In this document: positions 55,947 to 64,000 of the stretch, piece by piece
Layout of the letters: each line of letters opens with the position of its first letter
How positions within the stretch are numbered: position 1 is the first letter of the stretch
Assembly (NCBI RefSeq): GCF_028993615.1
Contig: NZ_CP118632.1
Span: forward strand, 868,001-932,000
DNA: 64,000 bases
DNA from: Herbaspirillum sp. WKF16
GTDB taxonomy: Bacteria > Pseudomonadota > Gammaproteobacteria > Burkholderiales > Burkholderiaceae_D
Reading direction: 5' to 3'
Notes under the pieces: generated by a model
Told to the model about the DNA's origin: nothing
Database searches by the model: none
The model's input: the letters and a program-made list of their open reading frames with translations, nothing else
Program-made: the position numbers and the translations under genes

Positions 55947-57158
55947 TCAGGACGGCGTGCGCGTGCTGAGCAACTGCAGCGAATCGAGGTGGCTCACGCG
56001 CGCCCACTCCTCGCCGCCTCGGGCGACGATGGTGTCGGCGTCGGGCGTGGCCAGCAGGTCGAGGATCTCGGTGTCGCTGACTTCCATGCTGTCGTTGTAG
56101 CGGAACACCTTGAGCACCGGGCGCGTCAGGTCCTTGGCGTTCTGCCGGATCACGAAGCCCGAGCGGCCCGACTCCAGCTTGACGATGGAGCCCACCGGAT
56201 AGATGCCCAGCGTCTTGACGAAGGCCAGGAACATCGCGCGGTCGAAGTGGCCGGTCCAGGAGGCCATGGCCGAGATCGCCTCGGCCGGATCCCAGCCGCG
56301 CTTGTAGGGGCGCTCGGAGGTGAGCGCGTCGTACACGTCGCAGATCGCGGCCATGCGCGCATACAGCGAAATGGTGCCGCCGCGCTGGCCTTCCGGGTAC
56401 CCGTTGCCGTCGATCTTTTCATGGTGATGCAGGCAGACGTCGCGCGCGTAGTCGGGCACGTTGGGATCCTGGCTCAGATACTTGTAGCCCAGCTCCGGGT
56501 GCTTGCGCACGATGGTGAATTCTTCCTCGGTCAGCTTGCCGGGCTTGTTCAGGATCTCGTGCGGGATGAAGGCCTTGCCGATGTCATGCAGGAAGCCGCC
56601 CAGGCCGGCCTCGCGGCAGGCGGTCTCGTCCATGCCCAGGGTGCGGCCCAGCGCCACCATCAGCGCGCACACGGCGACCGAATGCAGGTAGGTGTATTCG
56701 TCGGCCAGCTTCAGGCGCACCACGCTCATGAGCGCATTCGGGCTTTGCATCACCGAGCTGGCGATTTCCTCGACCACCGAAACGCAGCGGTCCATGTCCA
56801 GCACCTTGCCCATGCGGATCTCGGCGAACATGGCCTGGGTTGCCTTCTTGGCGTTCTCGCGCAGGGCCTGGGCGTCCATCAGGGCCGGGTCCAGCTGCGG
56901 CATGGGGGCTTCGGGCGGCGCGGCTTGCGGCTCTTCTTCCGCGACTTCGCCGTCTTCCTGCGCCTGCTGGACGTCCTTGCCCTTGGCGGTGTCGATCCAG
57001 CAATGCGCGATGCCGCTGGCATGCGCCTGTTTCAGTTCGCTTGGATTCTTGATGAGGAACTTGTTCTTCCAGAAGGGATGGTTCATCCACGCGGCATCGT
57101 CGAAGCCGGCGAAATACATCCCGAGGACCAGTTCCTCCACTTTTATTTTCTTCAGCAT
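55947..57158 (-). CDS. HD-GYP c-di-GMP phosphodiesterase with DUF3391 domain
   Basis: A 403-residue cytoplasmic protein. DUF3391 occupies about 1-60 (KVEELVLGMYFAGFDDAAW), followed by a Glu/Pro/Ala-rich linker (65-95) and an HD-GYP domain. Metal and catalytic residues are present: His159, HD at 191-192, Lys195, His220, the His cluster 244-246 and GYP at 253-255 in GNGYPEG. It should hydrolyse c-di-GMP. The ATG at 57158 is the family start; the frame upstream to 57266 is non-family. Its stop lies just past the remade right half of the split terminator. Together with the GGDEF-EAL gene it is one of two c-di-GMP genes in the window. Confidence 0.93.
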   Translation of the reverse strand: MLKKIKVEELVLGMYFAGFDDAAWMNHPFWKNKFLIKNPSELKQAHASGIAHCWIDTAKGKDVQQAQEDGEVAEEEPQAAPPEAPMPQLDPALMDAQALRENAKKATQAMFAEIRMGKVLDMDRCVSVVEEIASSVMQSPNALMSVVRLKLADEYTYLHSVAVCALMVALGRTLGMDETACREAGLGGFLHDIGKAFIPHEILNKPGKLTEEEFTIVRKHPELGYKYLSQDPNVPDYARDVCLHHHEKIDGNGYPEGQRGGTISLYARMAAICDVYDALTSERPYKRGWDPAEAISAMASWTGHFDRAMFLAFVKTLGIYPVGSIVKLESGRSGFVIRQNAKDLTRPVLKVFRYNDSMEVSDTEILDLLATPDADTIVARGGEEWARVSHLDSLQLLSTRTPS

Positions 57159-57353
57159 GTCTGCGCTTCTTCCCCCGTGCGAGCCGGAGGGTATATCTGT
57201 GTTGTCGTGCAAGGCGGGAAATTCGCGGCGCTGTCCCCAGGGGTTGCCGCGCGCCAATGATCTCACATGGCCGCCCGGATGGGAACGGGCGCGGCCGCGG
57301 CGTCACAACGCGACAACGCCGGCCGTTCCCGGAATAATCTGGTCGGGCGACGA

Positions 57354-57382
57354 TTGTCCGGCCGCCTGAAACTTGCTACCAT
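57354..57382 (+). promoter_or_regulatory. clcF promoter
   Basis: TTGTCC and TACCAT separated by 17 bases. The start site would fall at about 57389, exactly where the riboswitch begins. Confidence 0.5.
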
Positions 57383-57388
57383 GCGAGC

Positions 57389-57450
57389 CGGAGATGGCAT
57401 TCCTCCCTGAACCGCCGCCGGCATCTGCCGGGGCTGATGATGCCTACGGA
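57389..57450 (+). promoter_or_regulatory. Fluoride riboswitch (crcB motif)
   Basis: The conserved parts of the crcB motif are present in order: GGAGATGGCATTCCTCC at 57390-57406, then GAACC, a GC-rich hairpin with CCGGCA/TGCCGG arms (57418-57431), and the 3' block GGCTGATGATGCCTACGG (57432-57449). Fluoride binding normally turns the downstream gene on. The downstream gene is a CLC-F exporter, one of the two classic partners of this riboswitch. Confidence 0.9.
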
Positions 57451-57535
57451 CCCTGGAAGAGGGGACTGTAGGCGCGCGCCTTAAGCATGCCACCGTTCCT
57501 GCCGGCCAGGTTGTATCACACACCAACGCCCGACC

Positions 57536-58783
57536 ATGAACGCATCCAAACTTCCTGAACCGCTGCGCCTGTTGCCCTATGTCGGCAAGTGGTGCCTGAT
57601 CGCCTCGCTGGTGGCCTTCCTGGCCGGCAGCGCCTCGGCCTTCTTCCTGTTCTCGCTCGATCTCGCCACCCGCACGCGCGAGGCCCATCCCTGGCTGCTG
57701 TGGCTGCTGCCGGTCGCCGGTTTCGCGGTGGGCTGGATCTACCTGCATGCCGGCAAGTCGGTCGAGGCCGGCAACAACCTGTTGATCGACGAGATCCACG
57801 ATCCGGCCAAGGTGGTGCCGCTGCGCATGGCGCCGCTGGTATTGCTGGGCACGGTGGCGTCGCACCTGTTCGGCGCCTCGGTCGGACGGGAAGGCACCGC
57901 GGTGCAGATGGGCGGCGCGCTGGCCGACCAGCTGACCCTCGTGTTCCGCCTGCGTCCGGAGGATCGCCGCATCCTGTTGATGGCCGGCATCAGCGCCGGT
58001 TTCTCCTCGGTGTTCGGCACGCCCATGGCCGGGGCCATCTTCGGGCTGGAAGTGCTGGCCATCGGGCGCATGCGCTATGACGCCATCTTTCCCTGCTTCG
58101 TGGCGGCGATCGCGGCCGACCAGGTCGGCCTGGCCTGGGGCGTGCACCACACCCACTACGCCATGACAGCCGCCGCGCCCGTGGCGCTGTGGAGCGCGGC
58201 GGCGGTGATCGCCGCGGGGGCGATCTTCGGGCTGGCCGGCATGGCCTTTGCGCGCAGCGCGCACGGCCTGTCGGCCTTCATGAAGAAGCACGTGGCCTAC
58301 GCGCCGCTGCGCCCGGCCATCGGCGGCGTGGCGGTGGCGCTGGCGGTCTGGGCCTGCGGCACGCAGCGCTATGTCGGCCTGGGCATCGACGTCATCGTGC
58401 AGTCCTTCCAGCAGCCGCTGGCGCCATGGGATTTCCTGGCCAAGGGCGCGTTCACGGTGGCCTCGCTGGGCACGGGTTTCAAGGGCGGCGAGGTGACGCC
58501 GCTGTTCTACATCGGCGCCACCCTGGGCAATGCGCTGGCGCCGCTGCTGCACCTGCCTTTCCCGCTGCTGGCCGCGCTCGGCTTCGTGGCGGTGTTTGCC
58601 GGCGCGGCCAATACGCCGCTGGCCTCCACCATCATGGCGGTCGAGCTGTTCGGCGCGGGCATCGGGCCCTTTGCCGCGCTGGCCTGCGTGGTGGCCTACC
58701 TGTTTTCCGGCCATACCGGCATCTATCGCGCGCAGCGCCTGGGCCAGCCCAAGCACCGCGGCACAGACCCGGGCAACGGCTAG
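57536..58783 (+). CDS. clcF: CLC-F fluoride/proton antiporter
   Basis: A 415-residue CLC-family membrane protein. In place of the chloride-type GSGIP motif it has GNNLLIDEI (79-87), the form found in the fluoride-exporting CLC-F clade. The gating glutamate is in GREGT (Glu119), followed by GTPMAGAIFGLEVL and GFKGGEVTPLFYIGA. The fluoride riboswitch directly upstream supports the assignment strongly. It expels F- in exchange for H+ across the inner membrane, protecting enolase and other enzymes. The ATG at 57536 is the family start. A GC-rich hairpin without a T-run (58800-58822) follows. Confidence 0.93.
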   Translation: MNASKLPEPLRLLPYVGKWCLIASLVAFLAGSASAFFLFSLDLATRTREAHPWLLWLLPVAGFAVGWIYLHAGKSVEAGNNLLIDEIHDPAKVVPLRMAPLVLLGTVASHLFGASVGREGTAVQMGGALADQLTLVFRLRPEDRRILLMAGISAGFSSVFGTPMAGAIFGLEVLAIGRMRYDAIFPCFVAAIAADQVGLAWGVHHTHYAMTAAAPVALWSAAAVIAAGAIFGLAGMAFARSAHGLSAFMKKHVAYAPLRPAIGGVAVALAVWACGTQRYVGLGIDVIVQSFQQPLAPWDFLAKGAFTVASLGTGFKGGEVTPLFYIGATLGNALAPLLHLPFPLLAALGFVAVFAGAANTPLASTIMAVELFGAGIGPFAALACVVAYLFSGHTGIYRAQRLGQPKHRGTDPGNG

Positions 58784-59147
58784 CGTCCAGGCAAAAAAAC
58801 GGCCCGCATTGGCTGCGGGCCGAAAGGAGTCCGCCGGATGTCGTCGCGGCGAACAAGGGGAAAGAGGAGACCCCATCGCCAACGACTTTAGACCGCCAGA
58901 ATTAAGCCAGACTTAACGCCGGAAAATTCTCCGCAAGCCCCACGGTGTTGTCATGATGAAACTCGCCGGCCGCGCTTTGCGCGACAAAGCCTGTCGGTAA
59001 CGTTGCAGTCACAAAATCCCTTTAATCTCCTCGCCGGGGCCAGCGTCCGCTGGCTGCACCACTGCGTCCCGTGCAAATCCGATCTGTCCGAGGGCCGTTC
59101 TCCGTCGTCGGAGCCGGCGGCCTGCGACCAGTTCCTGTGGAAAACCT
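58784..59147. other. Spacer between clcF and the chemoreceptor gene
   Basis: Stem CGGCCCGCA (58800-58808) / TGCGGGCCG (58814-58822) is preceded by seven A, so it is a proper terminator only on the minus strand. The remainder should contain the chemoreceptor promoter; no convincing flagellar (FliA-type) sequence was found. No gene. Confidence 0.4.
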
Positions 59148-60956
59148 ATGAATTCCTCCCTGCGTAACCGCCTCATCGCCATCTGCTCAGGCATCGTCGT
59201 GCTGGCGATGCTGGCCATCGTCGTCGCCAATTTCATGACTGCGCGCTCGCGCACCCTGTCTTCGCTGGACAGCCAGATGGAGCAGCTGGCTCAGGGCCGC
59301 GCCGCCGCCATCGCCGAATGGGCCGCGTCGAAGAAGATGGTGGTGGCCTCGATCAAGCAGGCAGCGGCGCTGCCCGAGCCGCTGCCCTTCGTGAAGGCGG
59401 CCGAGCAGGCCGGCGGCTTCGACCTGGCCTACATCGGTTATGAAGACAAGCACGCGGTGTTCTCCCAGGAGCGTACCCGCGCGGCCGATTACGATCCGAC
59501 CAAGCGCCCCTGGTACCAGCTGGCCGCCAAGACCGGCGGCCCGGTGGTGACCGCGCCTTACATCGGCGCCAGCAACGGCAAGCTGCTGGTGACTTTCGCC
59601 GAAGCCGTCGGCGGCGCCGGCCAGGTGAGCGCGGTGGCGGCCGCCGACGTGCTGCTGGACACCGTGGTCAACAATGTCATGGCGATCAAGCCCACGTCCA
59701 ACAGCTACGCCTTCCTGGCCGATTCGGCCGGGCGCGTGCTCGCCCACCCCAACGAGAAGCTGCGCCTCAAGCCCCTGGCCGACCTCGATCCCGCCCTCAG
59801 CGTGCAATCGCTGGCCGACAACGCCGGCGGGCAGGGCCACCAGGATGTAAGGCTGGTGGGTCATGACAAGATGCTGTTCTCCGCCAAGGTCGCCGGCACC
59901 GACTGGATGCTGGTGGTCGCGCTGGACCGGGCCGACGCCACCGCGCCGCTGGGCGCCATGCTGGTGACCTCGGCCGTGACGGCGGCGCTGGTCACCGTGC
60001 TGGCGGCGCTGGCGCTGGGCGCCCTGGTTTCGCGCGTGTTGCGCCGCCTGTCCCTGGTGCAGCGCGCGCTGGGTGAAATCGCCGACGGTGACGGCGACCT
60101 GACGCGTCGCCTCGATGCCGGCGGCAGCGACGAATTGGCGCGCATCGGCGCCGCCTTCAACCGCTTTGTCGACAAGATCGAAGGCATGATGATCGACATC
60201 CGCGACGCCAGCCATACCATCCACTCCGCCTCGCGCGACATCGCCAGCGGGAACATGGACCTGTCCCAGCGCACCGAGGCCCAGGCCAGTTCGCTGGAAC
60301 AAACCGCGGCGGCCATGGAGGAGCTCACCTCCAGCGTGCGCCACAATGCCGACAACGCGATGCAAGCCGACCAGCTGTCGCAGTCGGCCTCCGAGATCGC
60401 AGGCCGCGGCGGCGCCATGGTGGAGCAGGTGGTGCAGACCATGAGCGCCATCAACGGTTCGTCGCAGAAGATCGTCGACATCATCAGCGTGATCGACGGC
60501 ATCGCCTTCCAGACCAACATCCTCGCGCTGAACGCGGCAGTGGAAGCGGCGCGGGCCGGCGAGCAGGGGCGCGGGTTCGCGGTGGTGGCCTCCGAGGTGC
60601 GTTCGCTGGCGCAGCGTTCGGCCACCGCTGCCAAGGAGATCAAGGTCTTGATCTCGGACTCGGTGGAGCAGGTGCGCGGCGGCGAACAAAGCGTAGCCGA
60701 TGCCGGCGCCACCATCCGCAGCGTGGTCGACAGCGTGCGCCGGGTGACCGACGTGGTGGCCGAGATTTCCGCCGCCACGCGCGAGCAAAGCCAGGGCATC
60801 AAGCAAACCAACGACGCGGTGGCGCACATGGACCAGGCCACCCAGCGCAACGCCGCGCTGGTCGAGGAAGCCGCCGCCGGCGCGCAATCGTTGCAGGAGC
60901 AGGCCAGCCGCCTGGCCGGCATCGTCGGTCAGTTTCGCCTCAGCGATACGCGCTGA
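59148..60956 (+). CDS. Methyl-accepting chemotaxis protein with dCache sensor
   Basis: A 602-residue transmembrane receptor: first helix about 8-30, a periplasmic dCache domain (about 35-265) with the ligand-pocket-like [12 protein letters not shown] (about 114-125), second helix about 268-292, HAMP, and a long cytoplasmic signalling coiled coil. The conserved tip is [20 protein letters not shown] (about 451-470), which contacts CheA/CheW. Methylation-type Glu/Gln-rich segments flank it. There is no C-terminal NWETF-like pentapeptide for CheR tethering. The ligand is unknown. The ATG at 59148 lies after GGAAAACC. A bidirectional terminator at 60972-61000 follows. Confidence 0.94.
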   Translation: MNSSLRNRLIAICSGIVVLAMLAIVVANFMTARSRTLSSLDSQMEQLAQGRAAAIAEWAASKKMVVASIKQAAALPEPLPFVKAAEQAGGFDLAYIGYEDKHAVFSQERTRAADYDPTKRPWYQLAAKTGGPVVTAPYIGASNGKLLVTFAEAVGGAGQVSAVAAADVLLDTVVNNVMAIKPTSNSYAFLADSAGRVLAHPNEKLRLKPLADLDPALSVQSLADNAGGQGHQDVRLVGHDKMLFSAKVAGTDWMLVVALDRADATAPLGAMLVTSAVTAALVTVLAALALGALVSRVLRRLSLVQRALGEIADGDGDLTRRLDAGGSDELARIGAAFNRFVDKIEGMMIDIRDASHTIHSASRDIASGNMDLSQRTEAQASSLEQTAAAMEELTSSVRHNADNAMQADQLSQSASEIAGRGGAMVEQVVQTMSAINGSSQKIVDIISVIDGIAFQTNILALNAAVEAARAGEQGRGFAVVASEVRSLAQRSATAAKEIKVLISDSVEQVRGGEQSVADAGATIRSVVDSVRRVTDVVAEISAATREQSQGIKQTNDAVAHMDQATQRNAALVEEAAAGAQSLQEQASRLAGIVGQFRLSDTR

Positions 60957-60971
60957 AACGCGGCACGCAGC

Positions 60972-61000
60972 AAAAAGGGCAGCCGCGGCTGCCCTTTTTT
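60972..61000. terminator. Bidirectional terminator between the chemoreceptor and MFS genes
   Basis: GGGCAGCC (60977-60984) / GGCTGCCC (60987-60994) with five A before and six T after, between two converging genes. Confidence 0.9.
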
Positions 61001-61025
61001 CATGCGTGCGCCTAGCCTTGCCGCA

Positions 61026-62252
61026 TCAGGCGCGCGCTTCCTTCAAGTCGGGCAGGAACACCGTCAGCAGGCCGGCCAGCGGCAGGAAGGCGCACAGGCC
61101 GTAGACCCAGGCGATGCCGTACAGGTCGGCCAGGTGGCCGAGCAGCGCCGCGCCGATGCCGCCGAAGCCGAACATCAGGCCGAAGAACACGCCGGCGATC
61201 ATGCCCACCTTGCCCGGCACCAGCTCCTGCGCATACACCACGATGGCGGAGAAAGCCGAGGCGATCACCAGCCCGATCACCACCGACAGCACGCCGGTCC
61301 AGAACAGGTCGGCATGCGGCAGCAGCAGCGCGAAGGGCGCGGCGCCGAGGATCGAGATCCAGATCACCAGCTTGCGGCCGATCTTGTCGCCGATGGGGCC
61401 GCCGACGAAGGTGCCCACCGCCACCGCGCCCAGGAACAGGAACAGGTAAAGCTGCGAGCCGGCCACCGACATATGGAAGCGGTCGATCAGGTAGAACGTG
61501 AAGTAGCTGGTGAAGCTGGCCATGTAGAAGTACTTGGAGAACACCAGCAGCGCCAGCACCAGCAGCGCGCGGCGCACGGTGGCGGCCGGCAACTGCCGGG
61601 CGGCGCGCGCCTTGGCCTTGCCCCTGGTCGCCGCCAGGTGGGCGCGATACCAGCCCGCCACGCGCGACAGCACCACGATCGCCAGCACCGCCAGCAGCAC
61701 GAACCAGGCGACATTGCCCTGGCCGTAGGGCACCACGATGGCCGCCGCCAGCAGCGGGCCGAAGGCCGAGCCGGCGTTGCCGCCGACCTGGAAGGTCGAC
61801 TGCGCCAGGCCGAAGCGGCCGCCCGAGGCCATGCGCGCGATGCGCGAGGCTTCCGGGTGGAAGGTCGAGGAGCCGATGCCGATCAGCGCCGCCGCCAGCA
61901 GGAAGGCCGCGAAGCTGCCGGCCATGGCCAGCAGCACGATGCCGACCAGGGTGGCCACCGCGCCGCTGGGCAGCAACCAGGGCTTGGGATGACGGTCGGT
62001 GTACATGCCGATCCAGGGCTGCAGCAGCGAGGCCGTGACCTGGAAGGTCAGCGTGATCAGGCCGACCTGGGTGAAGGACAAGCCGTAGTTGGACTTGAGC
62101 ATCGGATAGATTGACGGCAGCAGCGCCTGGATCATGTCGTTGATCAGGTGCGCGCCGCCGCAGGCCAGGATGATGCTCATCACCAGCGGCTGGGCGGGCG
62201 AGGCGGCGCTGGCGCCGCCCTGGGGCGTGGAGGTGTCGGTCGTGCTGGTCAT
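61026..62252 (-). CDS. Fsr-like MFS transporter (fosmidomycin-resistance family)
   Basis: A 408-residue inner-membrane protein with about twelve helices. The HLINDMIQALLPSIYPMLK segment in the first helix and GIGSSTFHPEASRIARMASGGRFG (split here by its conserved HPE) are typical of the Fsr branch of MFS exporters, as is FTSYFTFYLIDRFHMS. E. coli Fsr exports fosmidomycin; natural substrates are unknown. The ATG at 62252 is chosen over the upstream frame to 62300, which is non-family. It is divergent from an AraC-family gene across 81 bases, a common regulator-pump pair. Confidence 0.9.
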   Translation of the reverse strand: MTSTTDTSTPQGGASAASPAQPLVMSIILACGGAHLINDMIQALLPSIYPMLKSNYGLSFTQVGLITLTFQVTASLLQPWIGMYTDRHPKPWLLPSGAVATLVGIVLLAMAGSFAAFLLAAALIGIGSSTFHPEASRIARMASGGRFGLAQSTFQVGGNAGSAFGPLLAAAIVVPYGQGNVAWFVLLAVLAIVVLSRVAGWYRAHLAATRGKAKARAARQLPAATVRRALLVLALLVFSKYFYMASFTSYFTFYLIDRFHMSVAGSQLYLFLFLGAVAVGTFVGGPIGDKIGRKLVIWISILGAAPFALLLPHADLFWTGVLSVVIGLVIASAFSAIVVYAQELVPGKVGMIAGVFFGLMFGFGGIGAALLGHLADLYGIAWVYGLCAFLPLAGLLTVFLPDLKEARA

Positions 62253-62333
62253 GGCGCGTGGAGGCGTGTTGTGGGGACGGACAAAGCGTATCATTGGCAT
62301 CTATTCCTGCTTATGACACTTATTGACGATTAA

Positions 62334-63161
62334 ATGCCAGTTCCCAAGATTCGCCATGTCAGCCCCAGCCGCGAGGTGGCTGCCCTGCAGATCGCCGACT
62401 GCGCGGTGGTGGCCTTCGCGCGCGAGCTGGAATACCGCGACCTGCTGACCGCCCACTCGCACCGGCGCGGGCAACTGCTGTATGCGGTGGAGGGCGTGAT
62501 GCAGGTGCGCACGCCGCAGGGCGTGTGGCTGGTGCCGCCGCAGCGCGCGCTGTGGGTGCCGCCGATGGTGGAGCACGAGATCCACATGCTGAGCAGGGTC
62601 AGCATGCGCACCTTGTATATCGGCGAGACGGAAGGGCGCGGCATCGGTGAGCGCTGCCGGCTGCTGGAGGTGTCAGTGCTGCTGCGCGAACTCATCCTGG
62701 CGCTGCTGGCCGAGTCCAACGAATATCGTCCCGACAGCCGCGCCGGCCACGTGGCCGAACTGATCATGTCGGAGCTCTCGCGCGCGCCGGCCATCCCGGT
62801 GGAGATTCCATGGCCGGGCGACCGTCGCCTGGTAGCGATCTGCGAGGCCATCCTGGCCGAGCCGGGACGGCAGTTTTCATTGGCCGACTGGGCCGGGGTC
62901 GGCGGCGCCAGCGTGCGCACCGTGATCCGCCTGTTCCCGAAGGAGACCGGCCTGCAATTCAGGCACTGGGTGCAGCAGGTGCACCTGAGCGAAGCGCTGG
63001 TGCGCCTGGCCAATGGCGAGGCGGTCGGGGCGGTGGCGCAGGCGCTCGGCTACAAGAGCCAGAGCGCGTTTTCCAACATGTTCCGCAAGGCGCTGCAGAC
63101 CGCGCCCAACCACTACCTGCAGCGCCAGGAAAAGCGGCGGGTGGCGGTGCGCAAGGCCTGA
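62334..63161 (+). CDS. AraC-family transcriptional regulator (cupin sensor)
   Basis: A 275-residue regulator: an N-terminal cupin-like AraC-binding domain (about 30-110, with AHSHRRGQLLYAVEGVMQV and LVPPQRALWVPPMVEHEI) and a C-terminal double helix-turn-helix (about 165-265, LADWAGVGGASVRTVIRLF and VGAVAQALGYKSQSAFSNMF). The ATG at 62334 is the only good start. Being divergent from the Fsr-like pump with 81 bases between, it most likely controls that pump and responds to its substrate. There is no sign of truncation. Confidence 0.9.
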   Translation: MPVPKIRHVSPSREVAALQIADCAVVAFARELEYRDLLTAHSHRRGQLLYAVEGVMQVRTPQGVWLVPPQRALWVPPMVEHEIHMLSRVSMRTLYIGETEGRGIGERCRLLEVSVLLRELILALLAESNEYRPDSRAGHVAELIMSELSRAPAIPVEIPWPGDRRLVAICEAILAEPGRQFSLADWAGVGGASVRTVIRLFPKETGLQFRHWVQQVHLSEALVRLANGEAVGAVAQALGYKSQSAFSNMFRKALQTAPNHYLQRQEKRRVAVRKA

Positions 63162-63194
63162 CGGCCCGGCCTCTGGCTCACCACCGCGCCCGCC

Positions 63195-63584
63195 TCAATA
63201 GTTGATGACCACCACCTTGGGGCCGCGCCGCGCGTTCCCTGCCGCCATGGCGACGCCGGCGGCGGCGGCGCTGCCCGGCGCGGCAGCGGCCCCGCGCGTT
63301 GGATTGTCCGGATCGCGATCAAGGAAGTAGGGATCGGCGGCGGGATCGATCGCGATGGCCGACCCCAGCACATTCTGCGAACGTTCGTTGGCCACGCCGG
63401 CGGCGGCCGAACAGACCTGGAAGAAGTCCGCGCTGCCCTCCGAAAAATCGACGCGGCATTTTTCGGCAACCGTCACCGAGATCGCGAGCGCTCCCGAAGT
63501 CGCCGCCAGCAGTGCGCTGCCCCAGTTGATCTGGCTGAACATCGCCGCTGCCACTACCGTCACTGCAAAGACTTTCTTGTTCAT
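63195..63584 (-). CDS. Small secreted hypothetical protein
   Basis: A 129-residue protein not assigned to a family. The first 20-30 residues look like a signal peptide (MNKKVFAVTVVAAAMF, then small residues), a second hydrophobic stretch GALAISVTVAEKC follows, and two cysteines (in EKCRVDF and FQVCSAAAG) could form a disulfide. The C-terminal part is Ala/Gly-rich, ending KVVVINY. The ATG at 63584 has an excellent ribosome-binding site (AAAGGGGGAACC before it); the frame upstream to 63830 is not needed. It converges on the AraC-type gene with 33 bases between. Confidence 0.6.
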   Translation of the reverse strand: MNKKVFAVTVVAAAMFSQINWGSALLAATSGALAISVTVAEKCRVDFSEGSADFFQVCSAAAGVANERSQNVLGSAIAIDPAADPYFLDRDPDNPTRGAAAAPGSAAAAGVAMAAGNARRGPKVVVINY

Positions 63585-64000
63585 CTTGGTTCCCCCTTTG
63601 AAACGACTGTAGAGCCGGCGGCGGGCGCTGGGCATCGGAGAAATCCTGAAATCCCTGCGGCAATATTCGCAACGCAGGAGAATTCGCTCCCGCTGCGCGC
63701 GAGAGTGATAAAGAGAACGAGCGTGCTTACTGGGGTAGTCGGCATCATGCGGTCGATTGCGGCCGATCGCAGGGGGCGGAAACAGCGTGATTTTTTTTCG
63801 CAAACAGGGACCGGCGATGTGGTTTTTCATCGACTGTGGACTCGCATTTCATGGCGCGATACGTGGCGTTCCACTGGTTTGCCGGGCTGGAACGACAGCC
63901 GGCGGCATTGCAACAAATGTTGCGATAGCGCGGCAATTGTTTGCTACCATCGGCCGCATGTTCACCGCACCTACCTGATCGCCCGACCGCAATGAGCAAC
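63585..64000. other. Spacer at the right window edge, probable start of a further gene
   Basis: No complete gene. An extended -10-like TGCTACCAT at 63942-63950 is followed by an ATG at 63992 (ATGAGCAAC) that runs off the window; it could start a plus-strand gene, but three codons cannot be identified. The promoter of the secreted hypothetical protein should lie near 63600-63720. Confidence 0.3.

Larger units (their letters stand above)
57159..57535. other. Divergent spacer: HD-GYP promoter side and clcF riboswitch leader
   Basis: The left half should hold the HD-GYP gene promoter, for which nothing distinct was seen. The right half has the clcF promoter (-35 TTGTCC 57354-57359, -10 TACCAT 57377-57382, spacer 17) and the fluoride riboswitch at 57389-57450. 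About 85 bases then lead to the clcF ATG. Confidence 0.6.

Overview
The window reads as a chromosomal stretch of a high-G+C betaproteobacterium, most likely Oxalobacteraceae and close to Herbaspirillum. This is inferred from gene content, from the order addB-addA / trxA-rho-rpmE, from the rpsU-yqeY-dnaG-rpoD block and from overall protein character; no database search was possible. It is mostly housekeeping DNA, interrupted by two lower-G+C blocks and one small palindromic insertion.

Region by region. 0-8.5 kb: tsaD (cut by the window edge), ybiB, an HTH regulator, a membrane GGDEF-EAL protein behind a long leader with a three-stem RNA fold, a MATE pump and a GT39/ArnT-like membrane glycosyltransferase. 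8.8-17.7 kb: rpmE (cysteine-free type), rho, trxA and, divergently, addB-addA for double-strand-break processing. 18-22 kb: a CPA2 antiporter translationally coupled to a YbdK-type glutamate-cysteine ligase-like enzyme, then a YhiN-type flavoprotein. 22-28 kb: rpsU-yqeY-dnaG-rpoD, followed by tRNA-Ile(CAU).

28-37.5 kb is a lower-G+C block starting just after that tRNA. It carries a GlxA-type AraC regulator, an RND tripartite efflux operon, and a DUF3817 / CopD-HemJ-like / CyoE heme group. A degenerate copy of the tRNA anticodon-to-T-loop segment (26 of 29 bases plus a 5-base insertion) lies at 37520-37553, near the far end, so the block looks like an old tRNA-targeted island. 37.7-44.1 kb: an SDR oxidoreductase, a DASS dicarboxylate transporter and adhP. 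Between the last two sits a 2.6-kb low-G+C segment (MFS transporter plus alpha/beta hydrolase) bracketed by a 124-bp direct repeat made of the transporter gene's 3' end and its terminator.

44.3-54.5 kb is a complete glycerol module: glpR, glpD, the glpSTPQUV ABC importer and glpK, with GlpR-type operator repeats between glpR and glpD. The two ATPases have complementary defects that imply one canonical and one degenerate ATP site. 54.6-64 kb: a FecR-domain protein overlapping an OmpA-like lipoprotein; a roughly 200-bp inverted-repeat element that splits the terminator after it; an HD-GYP protein; a fluoride riboswitch ahead of a CLC-F fluoride exporter; a chemoreceptor; an Fsr-like MFS pump with a divergent AraC regulator; and a small secreted hypothetical protein.

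The observations most worth follow-up are the two integration-like structures (tRNA-Ile island; 124-bp repeat at the DASS gene end), the terminator-splitting palindromic element, the promoter lying in the loop of the rpoD terminator, the unassigned RNA fold ahead of the GGDEF-EAL gene, and the antiporter-ligase coupling.
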